Positions 6,131 to 14,928 of a DNA stretch of 48,604 nucleotides are shown here, piece after piece (position 1 is the stretch's first letter; every line of letters starts with the position of its first letter). The position numbers were made by a program, and so were the translations under genes. Source of the DNA: a virus. The stretch is taken from positions 1 to 48,604 of IMG/VR virus record IMGVR_UViG_3300047318_000447; one strand, 5' to 3'. The notes under the pieces were generated by a model. It saw nothing but the letters and a program-made list of their open reading frames with translations, did not search any database and was not told where the DNA came from.

Positions 6131-7698
6131 TGCCCTGGCGGGGCCCTGACTACAAGGGCGAGTTCCCGTCGCTGGGCTGGACCGTAGGCGAGTGGATCGA
6201 GGGGCACTGCGTCATCCCTGACGGGGACCGCCTCGGCGACCCGTACCTCCTGACCGACGAGATGTGGACGTTCCTGGTCTGGCACTACCGGCTCAGGCCA
6301 GCCGCCACTCAGGACACCTGGGCGTCCGCCTGGGCGTACCGCCGCTCACAGCTGGTCCGTCCTCAGAAGTGGGGAAAGGGGCCCCTGACCGCCGCGATGA
6401 TCTGCGCGGAGGGCGTCGGGCCGGTGCGGTTCGCCGGCTGGGACGCCGACGGGGAGCCCGTCGGCCGGGAATGGGCCACTCCCTGGATCCAGGTCACGGC
6501 CACCAGCGAGGACCAGACCGACAACGTCTACCGCGCGTTGCGGCCGATGATCGACGAAGGGCCGCTCGCCGAGTGGATCCCCGACACCGGCGAGACGCGC
6601 ATCAACATCCCCGGCGGGGGCCTCATCGAGCCGGTCACCAGCTCGAAGAACGCCCGCCTCGGGCAGCGCATCACCTTCTCGGTGCAGGACGAGACGCACT
6701 GCTGGACGGAGTCCAACGGCGGCGTCGCCATCGCCTCCACCCAGCGCCGCAACCTCTCCGGCACCGGCGGCCGCGCGGTGGAGACCACCAACGCGTGGGA
6801 CCCGTCCGAGCAGTCCGTGGCGCAGCGCACTGCGGAAGCGCCCGTCAAGGACGTCTACCGGGACCACCGGCAGGCCCCGCCGGTGTCGCTGAGCAACAAG
6901 ACGGAGCGCAAGAAGGCCCTGCGGATCGCCTACGGCGACTCCGCGCGCCGCCCCGGCGGATGGGTCGACATCGACCGGATCGACGGTGAGCTCGCCGAGA
7001 TCGCGGAGAAAGACCCGGCGCAGGCGGAGCGGTTCTACCTGAACCGGATCGTCGCCGGTACCGGCGCGTGGCTGGACCGGGACCGGTGGGACGCCCGCGC
7101 GAAGCCCCGCACCATCCCCGACGGGACGGCGATCGTCCTGGGCTTCGACGGCTCCGACATCGACGACTGGACCGGGATTCGCGCCGAGACCCTGGACGGC
7201 TATCAGTTCACCCCGACGTACGGACCGGACGAGCGTCCGACGATCTGGGACCCGGCGGACTGGGACGGGCAGGTGCCGCGCCTGGAGGTCGACGCGGCCC
7301 TGGACGAGCTCATGGAGCGCTACCGGGTGCTGCGGATGTACGCCGACCCGCCGTACTGGAAGACCGAGATCGACACCTGGGGGGACCGCTACGGCACGCG
7401 CTGCGTCGTGCGCTGGGAGACCAACGGAGTGCGGATGCACCCCGCGGCGGAGTGCCTGGTCACCGACGTCAACAAAAAGGACTCCTCCTTCTGGCACGAC
7501 GGCTGCGACCTGACGGGTCAGCACGTCGCCAACGCCCGCAAGGCAGCCCGCCCGGCCGGGCGGTACGTGCTCCGCAAGGCGTCGGTGCGGCAAAAGATCG
7601 ACCTCGCCGTCGTCAGCATCCTCGCTCACGAGGCAGCCGGCGACGCGATCCGCGCAGGCGAGGGCAACGACAACGAGAACTGGGTGTGGACGGCATAG
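6130..7698 (+). CDS. Terminase large subunit
   Basis: A 522-residue packaging ATPase and nuclease. The ATPase domain has a Walker A-like RPQKWGKGP at 77-85 and a Walker B QDE at 186-188 followed by TH. The C-terminal RNase H-like nuclease domain shows LGFDGSD at 337-343 and YADPPYW at 404-410 as likely metal-binding segments. It cuts the concatemer and drives DNA into the prohead through the portal. It lies directly between small subunit and portal genes, the standard siphovirus order. Length is usual for the family. Confidence 0.9.
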   Translation: MPWRGPDYKGEFPSLGWTVGEWIEGHCVIPDGDRLGDPYLLTDEMWTFLVWHYRLRPAATQDTWASAWAYRRSQLVRPQKWGKGPLTAAMICAEGVGPVRFAGWDADGEPVGREWATPWIQVTATSEDQTDNVYRALRPMIDEGPLAEWIPDTGETRINIPGGGLIEPVTSSKNARLGQRITFSVQDETHCWTESNGGVAIASTQRRNLSGTGGRAVETTNAWDPSEQSVAQRTAEAPVKDVYRDHRQAPPVSLSNKTERKKALRIAYGDSARRPGGWVDIDRIDGELAEIAEKDPAQAERFYLNRIVAGTGAWLDRDRWDARAKPRTIPDGTAIVLGFDGSDIDDWTGIRAETLDGYQFTPTYGPDERPTIWDPADWDGQVPRLEVDAALDELMERYRVLRMYADPPYWKTEIDTWGDRYGTRCVVRWETNGVRMHPAAECLVTDVNKKDSSFWHDGCDLTGQHVANARKAARPAGRYVLRKASVRQKIDLAVVSILAHEAAGDAIRAGEGNDNENWVWTA

Positions 7699-7711
7699 GG
7701 AGGTGGATCGC

Positions 7712-9217
7712 ATGGCGGAAATGACCCTGGAGCAGGCGGGACAGCTGGCGGACACTCTCATGTCCGAGCTGTCCACCCGCCGCGGTGACATCGACAAGCA
7801 CGTCGGCTATTTCCGGGGCAAGGCGCCCCTGCGGTTCGCCTCCGACCAGTACAAGGACTACTTCGCCAAGCAGTACGAAGGGTTCTCCGACAACTGGGTG
7901 AGCCCGGTGGCGCAGGCGCCGGTGGAGCGTCTGACCGTCATCGGCATCAAGGCGTCCGGCGAGGAGGAAGCCAACGCGGCCCTGTGGGAGGTGTGGCAGC
8001 GCAACGGCGCCGACGTCGACTCCCAGCTCGGTTTCCTCGGGGCCGGCCTCGGCGCACGGGCCTTCATCCTGGTGTGGGGCGACCCCGACGACGAGGAAAC
8101 CCCCGTCATCACCTTCGAGGACGCCCGCCAGGCCATCGTCCAGTACGAGCCCGGTTCCCGTCGCAAGCGCCGTGCGGCGCTGAAGACGTGGCAGGACGGT
8201 TCCCGGGAGTACGCCACCCTGTACCTGAAGGACTGGGTGTGGAAGCTGCAGCGGGCCACTGGCGCGGAGCCCCGCAAGTCCGCTCCGCTCGCCCAGGCTG
8301 ACGACCTGCTGCACTCCTGGGAGACCCGGGACATGGGCCACGAGCCCAATCCGCAGCCCAACCCGATGGGCTGCGTCCCGATGGTCGAGCTGGTCAATCA
8401 GCCGATGCTCGCCGACGACCCGATCTCGGACGTCGCCGGGGTCGTCGCCATGCAGGACGCCGTCAACCTCTTGTGGTCGCAGCTTTTCACCACCTCCGAC
8501 TTCGCGAGCTTCCCCCAGCGGATCGTCCTCGGCGCGGACGCCCCGATGACGCCGATCCTCGACTCCACCGGGCAGATCATCGGCAAGAAGCCCGTGCCGA
8601 TGGAGAAGTTCGCCGTCGACCGCGTCCTGTTCTTCGGCTCCAAGGACGCCAAGATCGCCTCCTGGCCCGCCGCCAACCTCGAGGCATACACCAAGGTCAT
8701 CGAGGTCGCCGTCGGCCACATCGCCGCCCAGACCCGCACCCCGAGCCACTACCTCATCGGCAAGATGGCCAACCTCTCCGGTGACGCCCTCGTCGCCGCC
8801 GAGACCGGCCTCGTCATGAAGTGCCGCGAGAAGCAACTGTGGTTCGGACAGGCCCTGCGCGAGGTGTTCCGCCTCGTCGCCCTCGCCCGCAACGAGAACG
8901 ACCTCGCCAAGGCCGTCGGTGCCGGCACCGTCCTGTGGGCCGACGTCGAGTCCCGCAACATCGCCCAGCTCACCGACAGCCTGCTCAAGCTCAAGCAGAT
9001 CGGTTTCCCCTTCCAGTACCTCGCCCTGCGCTACGGCCTCACCCCCACCGAGATCGTGGAAATCATGGAAATGCGCGAGGACGAAGCCGAACTCGACCCC
9101 GTCGCCGCCCTCGTGAACGGCGCCCGCAACAGCGGCCCCGCCGACTTCCAGCCCCCCGAGCCGGACGACACCGAACCGGCGGAAAGCGAGCCCGTCGGGG
9201 CCAACGCCGGGGGGTGA
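7712..9217 (+). CDS. Portal protein
   Basis: A 501-residue protein starting at ATG 7712 behind GGGAGGTGG. It has the features of SPP1 Gp6-like portals: an N-terminal helix with YFRGKAPLRFAS, NWVSPVAQAPVERL, the long central alpha/beta region with GHEPNPMG-type turn and LVNQP, and a C-terminal acidic tail. It forms the dodecameric ring at one capsid vertex through which DNA passes. It follows the large terminase and precedes the MuF-like gene with a 4-nt overlap (GTGA). Confidence 0.9.
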   Translation: MAEMTLEQAGQLADTLMSELSTRRGDIDKHVGYFRGKAPLRFASDQYKDYFAKQYEGFSDNWVSPVAQAPVERLTVIGIKASGEEEANAALWEVWQRNGADVDSQLGFLGAGLGARAFILVWGDPDDEETPVITFEDARQAIVQYEPGSRRKRRAALKTWQDGSREYATLYLKDWVWKLQRATGAEPRKSAPLAQADDLLHSWETRDMGHEPNPQPNPMGCVPMVELVNQPMLADDPISDVAGVVAMQDAVNLLWSQLFTTSDFASFPQRIVLGADAPMTPILDSTGQIIGKKPVPMEKFAVDRVLFFGSKDAKIASWPAANLEAYTKVIEVAVGHIAAQTRTPSHYLIGKMANLSGDALVAAETGLVMKCREKQLWFGQALREVFRLVALARNENDLAKAVGAGTVLWADVESRNIAQLTDSLLKLKQIGFPFQYLALRYGLTPTEIVEIMEMREDEAELDPVAALVNGARNSGPADFQPPEPDDTEPAESEPVGANAGG

Positions 9218-10251
9218 CGGACCCCATCGACGTCGCCCAGATCGCCCTACGTCACGCCGCCCGCCAACGCCGCATCGCCGCCACCGCCACCGCAGCGTCC
9301 GTCCGCGACTGGCGCCGCATCGACGGCCAGCACATCGACAGCTCATTCCTCGCCGTCGCACCCCACATCCTCACCGCACTCACCGCCGGCCAGAGCGCCG
9401 CCGCCACCGGCGCCGGCCAGTACGTCACCAACGCCCTCCACGCCCAAGGCGACACCATCCCCGCCGAAGGCATCCTGCGCCCCACCGCCTTCGCCGGGAC
9501 CTCCGCCGACGGCCGCCCCCTGGAGAGCATGCTGCGCCTGCCCGTCATCCAGACGAAGCAGGCCATCGCCGACGGGCAACCCGTCCACGCGGCCCTGAAG
9601 ACGGGGGAGCGGCTGCTGTCGCTGCTCGTCGACACGGAGGTGTCCGACGCCGGCCGGGCCGCCGAGAGCGTCGCCATGCACACCCACCGCTCGGTGCGCG
9701 GCTATGTGCGGATGGTCAGCTCCGGTGCGTGCGCCAGGTGCGCGCTCCTCGCCGGCAAGGAGTACGCCATCAACCGGGGCTTCGCCCGGCACCCGCATTG
9801 CCACTGCGTCCACGTACCCGTCAGCCACATGGGTCGCCACCCCGCGCACACCACCGATCCCCGCGACTACTTCAAGAACCTCACGCCCGCCGAACAGTCG
9901 CGGATCTTCACCAACGCGGGCGCGCAAGCGATCCGCGACGGCGCGGACATCTGGGCCGTCGTCAACGCCCGCCGCGGCATCTCCACCGTCGGCTCCCGCG
10001 TCATCGACGGCGTCACCCACCGCGGGCGCATCGTCCGACCCACCGCCTTTGGCCGCAAAATCTCCGCGACCACCGAAGGCATGACCCGCCGCGGCCTCCC
10101 CGGCAAACGCCTGCGCGGGCAACTCGCCCAGAAAGCCACCGGCCGCGGCGCCAGCCAGGTCGTGCGCCTCACCCCGGAAGCCATCTACCGCCTCGCCTCC
10201 GACCGCGACGAGGTCCTCCGGCTGCTCCGCCGCTTCGGCTACCTCTACTAG
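9214..10251 (+). CDS. MuF-like minor capsid / head morphogenesis protein
   Basis: A 345-residue protein, GTG start coupled to the portal stop. Residues about 165-205 hold the MuF signature: SSGACARCALLAGKEY, then F-A-R-H-P-H-C-H-C with four cysteines and histidines in zinc-like spacing. MuF/SPP1 Gp7 family proteins are packaged in the head near the portal and assist assembly or DNA ejection. The C-terminal 100 residues are basic and may bind DNA; I see no fused toxin or protease domain with recognisable active site. Confidence 0.8.
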   Translation: MTDPIDVAQIALRHAARQRRIAATATAASVRDWRRIDGQHIDSSFLAVAPHILTALTAGQSAAATGAGQYVTNALHAQGDTIPAEGILRPTAFAGTSADGRPLESMLRLPVIQTKQAIADGQPVHAALKTGERLLSLLVDTEVSDAGRAAESVAMHTHRSVRGYVRMVSSGACARCALLAGKEYAINRGFARHPHCHCVHVPVSHMGRHPAHTTDPRDYFKNLTPAEQSRIFTNAGAQAIRDGADIWAVVNARRGISTVGSRVIDGVTHRGRIVRPTAFGRKISATTEGMTRRGLPGKRLRGQLAQKATGRGASQVVRLTPEAIYRLASDRDEVLRLLRRFGYLY

Positions 10252-10255
10252 GCCC

Positions 10256-10276
10256 GGCGTCCCGCACCGGGACGCC
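10256..10276 (+). terminator. Short perfect hairpin after the MuF-like gene
   Basis: GGCGTCCC (10256-10263) pairs with GGGACGCC (10269-10276) around GCACC. There is no U-tract. It sits 5 nt after the stop and immediately upstream of a second hairpin that covers the scaffold ribosome binding site, so it may stabilise mRNA ends or partly attenuate transcription. Confidence 0.45.
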
Positions 10277-10280
10277 CCGA

Positions 10281-10295
10281 CTCCTGCAACAGGAG
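10281..10295 (+). promoter_or_regulatory. Hairpin sequestering the scaffold-gene ribosome binding site
   Basis: CTCCTG (10281-10286) is perfectly complementary to CAGGAG (10290-10295), which is the Shine-Dalgarno sequence 6 nt before ATG 10302; the loop is CAA. In the folded mRNA the ribosome binding site would be paired, giving a built-in brake on scaffold translation. Confidence 0.5.
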
Positions 10296-10301
10296 CCCGT
10301 C

Positions 10302-11105
10302 ATGACCAGCAACACCCTCCCCCTTCCGATCCACCCCCGCACCGGCCTGCGGGCCGCCGGCTGGCGCAAGGCACGCCCCGGCGAGGACCCCGCCCAGCTC
10401 CACCCGTTCTGGCCGATCCTCGGCGCGTCCCCGGACGACGAGAGCAACAACGAGGACGACGCCGACGACGACGAGCAGGACGACGAAACCGACGGCGAGG
10501 ACGACACCGCCGCCACCCAAGACGACCAGGACGACGACGCCGACGCGAGCGACAGCGACCTCGAGGGGGCCGACAAGCTCGGCGACGCCGGCAAGCGCGC
10601 CCTGGACACCATGAAGGGCAAGTGGCGCGCCGAGCGCGACCGCCGTAAGGCCCTCGAGGCGGAGAACGCCACCCTCAAGGCGAAGCCCGCCGGCGAAGAG
10701 CCCGACCCGGAGCACATCCGGGCCGAGGCCGACAAGGCGGCCACCGCCCGCGCCAACGCCCGGATCGTGCGATCCGAGGTCCGCGCGGCGGCCGCCGGCA
10801 AGCTGAACGACCCCAAGGACGCCCTGGTCCACATCGACATCGCGCAGTTCGAGGTCGACGACGACGGCCAGGTCGACGAGGACGAGATCGCCGACGCGAT
10901 CGAGGACCTCCTCAAGAGCAAGCCCTACCTGGGAGTGGTGGCCACGCCGCCCGAGCCCAGGTTCAAGGGCACCGGGGACGGGGGCGCCCGCAAGGGGAGC
11001 GCCGGACCGAAGCAGCTCACCGAACAGGACGTCAAGCGCATGACCCCCGAGCAGATCGAGGACGCCCACAAGAAGGGCCAACTCCGCGACTACCTCAGCT
11101 CGTAA
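10302..11105 (+). CDS. Capsid scaffolding protein
   Basis: A 267-residue protein. Residues about 45-90 are an extreme acidic tract rich in Asp and Glu. Residues 95-150 form a long charged helix/coiled coil (GKWRAERDRRKALEAENA), and the C-terminus is basic with KKGQLRDYL, the usual coat-binding helix of scaffolds. It lies directly before the coat gene. Scaffolds guide coat assembly and leave the prohead. No protease motif is visible, in keeping with P22-type assembly. Confidence 0.8.
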   Translation: MTSNTLPLPIHPRTGLRAAGWRKARPGEDPAQLHPFWPILGASPDDESNNEDDADDDEQDDETDGEDDTAATQDDQDDDADASDSDLEGADKLGDAGKRALDTMKGKWRAERDRRKALEAENATLKAKPAGEEPDPEHIRAEADKAATARANARIVRSEVRAAAAGKLNDPKDALVHIDIAQFEVDDDGQVDEDEIADAIEDLLKSKPYLGVVATPPEPRFKGTGDGGARKGSAGPKQLTEQDVKRMTPEQIEDAHKKGQLRDYLSS

Positions 11106-11123
11106 CCCCCTGAGAGGAACCCC

Positions 11124-11972
11124 ATGGCCATCAAGCGGTTCAAGCCGGAATTCTGGAGCGCCAAGCTCCTCGTCGGCCTGCGCAAGTCCCTCGTCTACGC
11201 CGGGCCCGGCATCGTCAACCGCGACTACGAGGGCGACATCAGCCAGGCCGGCGACACCGTCCGCATCACCTCGATCTCCCGCCCGACCATCGGCAACTAC
11301 GGCCCGGGCGTGACCATCGTCCCGGAGGAGCTGACCGACGCGCAGCGCACCCTCGTCGTCGACCAGCAGAAGTACTGGGCGTTCAAGGTCGACGACGTCG
11401 ACGCGCGCCAGGCTGCGGGCAACGTCATGCCGCAGGCGATCGACGAGGCCGGCTACGGCCTGTCCGACGTCATGGACCAGTACACCGCCAGCCTCTACAC
11501 CCAGGCGTCCGCCGCCAACCAGCTCGGCACCATCGCGGTGCCCGTTGCGAACCCGGGCTACTTCTACGAGAAGATCCTCGTCCCGCTGAAGGTCAAGCTC
11601 GACGAGGCCAACGTCCCCTCCCAGGGCCGCTGGTGCATCATCCCGTCCTGGCTCGAGGGTCGGGCCCTGCTCGACGACCGTTTCATCTCCGCCGAGAAGT
11701 CCGGCACCACCAACGCTCTCCTCAACGGGTTCGTGGGCCGCGCCGCGGGCTTCGACCTGATGATGAGCAACAACTGCCCGAACCCGACCGGCGACGACTA
11801 CGTCGTCATGGCCGGCAACAACACGGCGATCTCTTTCGCGGAGCAGATCAACAAGACCGAGGCCTACCGCCCCGAGTCCTCGTTCTCCGACGCCGTCAAG
11901 GGCCTGTGCGTGTACGGCGCCAAGGTCATCCGCCCCGACGCGCTGGCCACCGCCATCGCCTCCCAGACCTGA
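11124..11972 (+). CDS. Major capsid (coat) protein, P22-type
   Basis: A 282-residue protein, ATG behind GAGAGGAA. It matches the pattern of the P22 coat-like family of actinophages: N-terminal FKPEFWSAKLLVGLRKSLVYAGP, then NRDYEGDI and GDTVRITSISRPTI strands, VDDVDARQA, and a central W-C-I-I-P-S-W motif before the C-terminal A-domain-like strands. It uses the HK97 fold to form the icosahedral shell and lies in canonical position after the scaffold. It has no propeptide of the HK97 type. Confidence 0.85.
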   Translation: MAIKRFKPEFWSAKLLVGLRKSLVYAGPGIVNRDYEGDISQAGDTVRITSISRPTIGNYGPGVTIVPEELTDAQRTLVVDQQKYWAFKVDDVDARQAAGNVMPQAIDEAGYGLSDVMDQYTASLYTQASAANQLGTIAVPVANPGYFYEKILVPLKVKLDEANVPSQGRWCIIPSWLEGRALLDDRFISAEKSGTTNALLNGFVGRAAGFDLMMSNNCPNPTGDDYVVMAGNNTAISFAEQINKTEAYRPESSFSDAVKGLCVYGAKVIRPDALATAIASQT

Positions 11973-11986
11973 TCGGAGCCTGACTC

Positions 11987-12364
11987 ATGGCACGCACCCC
12001 TGTCGCCTACAGCAACCTCCTCCCGAACAGCTCCGTCACGGACGCGTCCCTGACCGCTGTCACCCTCAACCCGGGCACCAGCAACGGCCACACCATCGCC
12101 GCGGCCGTCCCCGAGCTGACCATCCTGCGCGTTGCGGTCGGCGCCACCGGCGGCAACATCACCATCAAGGCCGGTACCAACCCCCCGGCCGCCGCCGCGT
12201 CCCAGGGCGACCTCGTCGTCGCCATGACCGCGAACACCATCTCGTGGCTCGGCCCGTTCGAGTCCGGGCGGTTCATCCAGAACGACGGCACCATGCTCGT
12301 CGACGTGGCCGCCGCCGTCGTCCCGGGCACCATCACCGCCCTGCGAGTCCCGAGGAACACCTGA
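11987..12364 (+). CDS. Capsid decoration-like beta protein
   Basis: A 125-residue protein behind CGGAG. It is rich in Val, Thr and Ala with alternating strands (ELTILRVAVG, GNITIKAG, DLVVAM) and has no cysteines, fitting a small beta-barrel decoration or head protein placed after the coat gene. Its strand order (L-x-V, then a Gly loop, D-x-V, L/I-G-P, D-G, and a final LRV) is repeated in the protein at 14545-14874, so the two are probably paralogues or share a fold. Confidence 0.55.
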   Translation: MARTPVAYSNLLPNSSVTDASLTAVTLNPGTSNGHTIAAAVPELTILRVAVGATGGNITIKAGTNPPAAAASQGDLVVAMTANTISWLGPFESGRFIQNDGTMLVDVAAAVVPGTITALRVPRNT

Positions 12365-12365
12365 C

Positions 12366-12758
12366 ATGGCCGAGACGATCCACGTCCGCGGCGAGGGTGG
12401 CGGCATCCACGCCATGGATCTGCCGCTGCCCGAAGCCATCGCGGAACGCCTCACCAAGGGCCTGCTGACCCGCGTCAACGCCGACGGCAGTCCCTACGCC
12501 CCGGAGGGTCCCGCCAAGGAGCCCGCCGGGGAGAGGGACGCCGAGGACGCCCCCGACCCGGGCAGCCCTTCCGGTGACGCAGGGGACGCGGGCGGCAAGA
12601 CGGAACCCACCGAGGTCCCCGCCCCGCCCACCAAGGTCCCGGCCAAGGCCGCTCCGAAGGCCGAATGGGTCGGTTGGGCCGTCGTCAACGGCGCCGACCC
12701 GGAAGCCGCCGAAGCCATGTCCAAGGCCGACCTCGTCGAGCAGTACAGCAACCAGTAA
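12366..12758 (+). CDS. Head protein with C-terminal HeH/SAP-like motif
   Basis: A 130-residue protein. The N-terminus is a short strand-helix unit (AETIHVRGEGGGIHAM, then helix LPEAIAERLTKGLL). The middle is a Pro/Ala/Asp/Gly linker of about 50 residues. The last 30 residues (WVGWAVVNGADPEAAEAMSK, then DLVEQY) have the helix-extended-loop-helix pattern common in phage head and neck proteins. It lies between the decoration-like and adaptor genes. The precise role is unknown; it is likely part of the virion head or connector. Confidence 0.55.
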   Translation: MAETIHVRGEGGGIHAMDLPLPEAIAERLTKGLLTRVNADGSPYAPEGPAKEPAGERDAEDAPDPGSPSGDAGDAGGKTEPTEVPAPPTKVPAKAAPKAEWVGWAVVNGADPEAAEAMSKADLVEQYSNQ

Positions 12759-12773
12759 CGGGGGAGGTGCGCC

Positions 12774-13343
12774 GTGCTACCCGCACTCGCCACCGTGCAG
12801 GACGCCACCGACTACGGCTACACCCTGCCCCCGGCCACCGCCGACGCCCTGCTGTCCCGGGCCTCCACCCGGGTCCGCAGGGCCGCCGGCCAGCCCATCA
12901 CCGCATCCACCAGCACCGTGCAACTCAAGGTCGACGACGACGGCCTCACCCTGCCCGCTCCCCCCGTCACCGCCGTCACCGCCGTCGCCCAGATCAACGA
13001 CGACGACACCACCACCGCCCTCATTCGGGGCACCGAATGGTTCTGGGACGGCGAGCGCCTCACCTTCGCCTCCTGCCTCGTCACCCGCGCCCAGATCACC
13101 TACACCCACGGCTACCAGACCATCCCCGACGACATCGTCGAGCTGGTCTGCGAGATCGCCAACCGCCTGGGCGCCGTGCCCGCCGACGTCGAAGGATTGC
13201 TGCGCCAGCGCAGCATCGACGACTACGCGGAGACTTTCGCCACCGAGGCCATCGCCGCAGCCGGCGACCTCCTGCCGAGCGAACTGGGCGTCATCGCCCG
13301 GATCTTCGGAGAACCGGACGTCTGGGTGGTGAAGTCCAAATGA
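12774..13343 (+). CDS. Head-tail connector (adaptor) protein
   Basis: A 189-residue protein, GTG behind GGAGGTG. It shows the helical N-terminus and VTAVTAVAQIND / TYTHGYQTIPDDIVELVCEIANR pattern of Gp6/Gp15-like head-completion proteins: a four-helix core with an inserted beta region containing GYxxIPxD. It would dock under the portal ring. Its stop overlaps the ATG of the next gene (ATGA), the first of four coupled connector genes. Confidence 0.75.
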   Translation: MLPALATVQDATDYGYTLPPATADALLSRASTRVRRAAGQPITASTSTVQLKVDDDGLTLPAPPVTAVTAVAQINDDDTTTALIRGTEWFWDGERLTFASCLVTRAQITYTHGYQTIPDDIVELVCEIANRLGAVPADVEGLLRQRSIDDYAETFATEAIAAAGDLLPSELGVIARIFGEPDVWVVKSK

Positions 13344-13750
13344 TCGACCTGCTCGGGGTGCTCGCCCGCGCGCGTAGCACCGCCGAGGGCCTCATGCGCG
13401 AGCAGGTGCGCCTCGTGCGCCGCGGGCCCGACAGCTACGACGAGAACACCCACACCACGGTGCCGGGCGCCACCACCGAGCTGTACTCCGGGAAGGGCCG
13501 GGTCAAAGCCAACGAAACCGTCGGCCGCGACATCCAGGCCGGCGAACGCAACCTCATCACGGCTCGCTACCGCGTCTCCCTGCCCTGGGCCACGACCCTG
13601 CCCCCGGGCCTTCGGATCCGCGACGGCGACCAGATCGAGGTCACCACCTCACCGGACGCGCGCCTGGCCGGCCTGATCCTGTGGGTCGTCTCCGCCGAGT
13701 ACGGCTCCACCACATCCGCCTGGCGCCTGGAGACGGAGGACCGCTCATGA
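13340..13750 (+). CDS. Head-tail stopper-like protein
   Basis: A 136-residue protein coupled to both neighbours by ATGA. After an N-terminal helix it has a beta-rich body (REQVRLVRRG, LYSGKGRVK, YRVSLPW, IRDGDQIEVT, LWVVSAEY) typical of small neck proteins that close the connector and gate DNA. Family assignment rests on fold pattern and position between adaptor and tail-completion genes rather than on a diagnostic motif. Confidence 0.65.
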   Translation: MIDLLGVLARARSTAEGLMREQVRLVRRGPDSYDENTHTTVPGATTELYSGKGRVKANETVGRDIQAGERNLITARYRVSLPWATTLPPGLRIRDGDQIEVTTSPDARLAGLILWVVSAEYGSTTSAWRLETEDRS

Positions 13751-14130
13751 GCGCAGACGTCAACGGCCTCCACGAACTCGCAGCCACCCTCGCCCGCTCC
13801 GGCGCCGAGGCCGAACGGCAGGGCCGCCAGGTTGTCTCCCGCGGCGCCCTGAACATCAAGAACGACTGGCGCAACAACGCCCGGGCCACCGCCGGCCGGC
13901 ACGCCCGCCTCTACCCGCTGTCCATCGGCTACGACCTGCACGCGCAGCCCGGCGGCGGCACGCTCGCCGTCATCGGTCCCGACAAGGAAGGCCCGCAGGG
14001 GCCGCTCGGCAACATCCTCGAGTACGGCACATCCACGCAGGCCGGCCACAACGACGGCGGCCGCGCCCTCGACGCGGAGACGCCCCACTTCCTCGCCGCC
14101 GTCGAGCAGCTCGGCACGGGCCTGCTGTGA
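13747..14130 (+). CDS. Tail-completion / neck protein (HK97 gp10-like)
   Basis: A 127-residue protein. It starts with an amphipathic helix (DVNGLHELAATLARSG), then GALNIKNDWRNNAR, followed by strands and an LEYGTSTQAGHNDG segment with a C-terminal PHFLAAVEQ helix. This helix plus G-T-x-x-(M/Q)-x-x-x-P layout is typical of HK97 gp10-like proteins at the head-tail joint. Coupled on both sides (ATGA and GTGA). Confidence 0.7.
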   Translation: MSADVNGLHELAATLARSGAEAERQGRQVVSRGALNIKNDWRNNARATAGRHARLYPLSIGYDLHAQPGGGTLAVIGPDKEGPQGPLGNILEYGTSTQAGHNDGGRALDAETPHFLAAVEQLGTGLL

Positions 14131-14531
14131 CCGCCCCGAAGGTCCTGCCGCATGTCAAGGCCATGAAGACCGCGGTCGAAGCCGCGCCGCTCACGGTGTA
14201 CATCGGCGGCGTCCCGCCAGGCGTGACACCCCCGAAGGAGTACGTCGTCCTGTACGCCGACCCGGGGCACACCACCGCTGCGTCCCTCGCCGACGACCGC
14301 ACTGTCCTGGACCTCCTCGTCCAGGCCACCTGTGTCGCCACGACCGCCGAAGGGGTCCTCGGTACCCGGGACCTGGTCGCGCAGGCCCTGGACGGTCCGC
14401 TGACGGTCGCCGGCCGCGAGAGCTGGAAGCCGGAGCTGCTCGGCGGCCCGCCCGAGCAGCGGGACGACGACGTCACCCCGCCCTTGTGGTTCCTGCCGGT
14501 GCAGTACCGGCTGGCATCCATCCCCACCTGA
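14127..14531 (+). CDS. Tail terminator-like protein
   Basis: A 134-residue protein, GTG start overlapping the previous stop. It has a helix-strand start (LPHVKAMKTAVEAAPLTVY), PKEYVVLY, a DLLVQATCVATT strand followed by a long helix, and a C-terminal LPVQYRLASI strand, the fold order of lambda gpU-like and HK97 gp10-downstream terminators. It is in the expected slot immediately before the tail tube genes and would cap the tube end. Confidence 0.65.
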   Translation: MTAPKVLPHVKAMKTAVEAAPLTVYIGGVPPGVTPPKEYVVLYADPGHTTAASLADDRTVLDLLVQATCVATTAEGVLGTRDLVAQALDGPLTVAGRESWKPELLGGPPEQRDDDVTPPLWFLPVQYRLASIPT

Positions 14532-14544
14532 TCGGAGACCCCCG

Positions 14545-14874
14545 ATGGCCCTGCTGTCCCCGCAGGTCGTGAGCCTCGCCGGCACGACCCCCACCTACAG
14601 CGCCGCAGCCGCGTCCACGACGCTGCCCTGCGACGAACGCAACTTCCTGCACGTCAAGAACGCCAACGGCAGCTCCATGACGGTCACCCTGACCTCCACC
14701 AGCCGGGTCCGCGGCCAGCTCGCCGCCGACGTCGTCATCACCGTCCCCGCCACGACCGGCGACAAGATGATCGGCCCGATCACCGCCGAGCTTTTCGCCG
14801 GCGCCGTCGACGGCAGCTGCGCGGTCACCTACTCCTCGACCACCAGCGTCACCGTCGCCCTGCTGCGCATCTGA
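14545..14874 (+). CDS. Small beta protein, decoration or tail-associated
   Basis: A 109-residue protein behind CGGAG. It is nearly all beta: LHVKNANG, SMTVTLTS, DVVITVPATTGDKMIGPI, an L-F-A-G-A-V-D-G loop, then CAVTYSSTTSVTVALLRI. The order of strands and the Asp-Val, Ile-Gly-Pro and Asp-Gly landmarks match the protein at 11987-12364. It sits between the tail terminator and a strong transcription terminator that precedes the major tail gene. It may be a second decoration-type or neck-whisker protein. Confidence 0.5.
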   Translation: MALLSPQVVSLAGTTPTYSAAAASTTLPCDERNFLHVKNANGSSMTVTLTSTSRVRGQLAADVVITVPATTGDKMIGPITAELFAGAVDGSCAVTYSSTTSVTVALLRI

Positions 14875-14894
14875 CACCTTCCCCCGCTCACCCC

Positions 14895-14928
14895 AGCCCC
14901 CGACGCCTGACCGGCCGGGGGCTTCGTC
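14895..14928 (+). terminator. Intrinsic terminator before the major tail gene
   Basis: AGCCCCCG (14895-14902) pairs with CGGGGGCT (14916-14923), followed by TTCGTC. It reduces or resets transcription entering the tail genes. The 17-bp string GGGGCTTCGTCATGCCC (14918-14934) recurs exactly at 45470-45486, and the hairpin is related to those at 471 and 23711. Confidence 0.65.
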
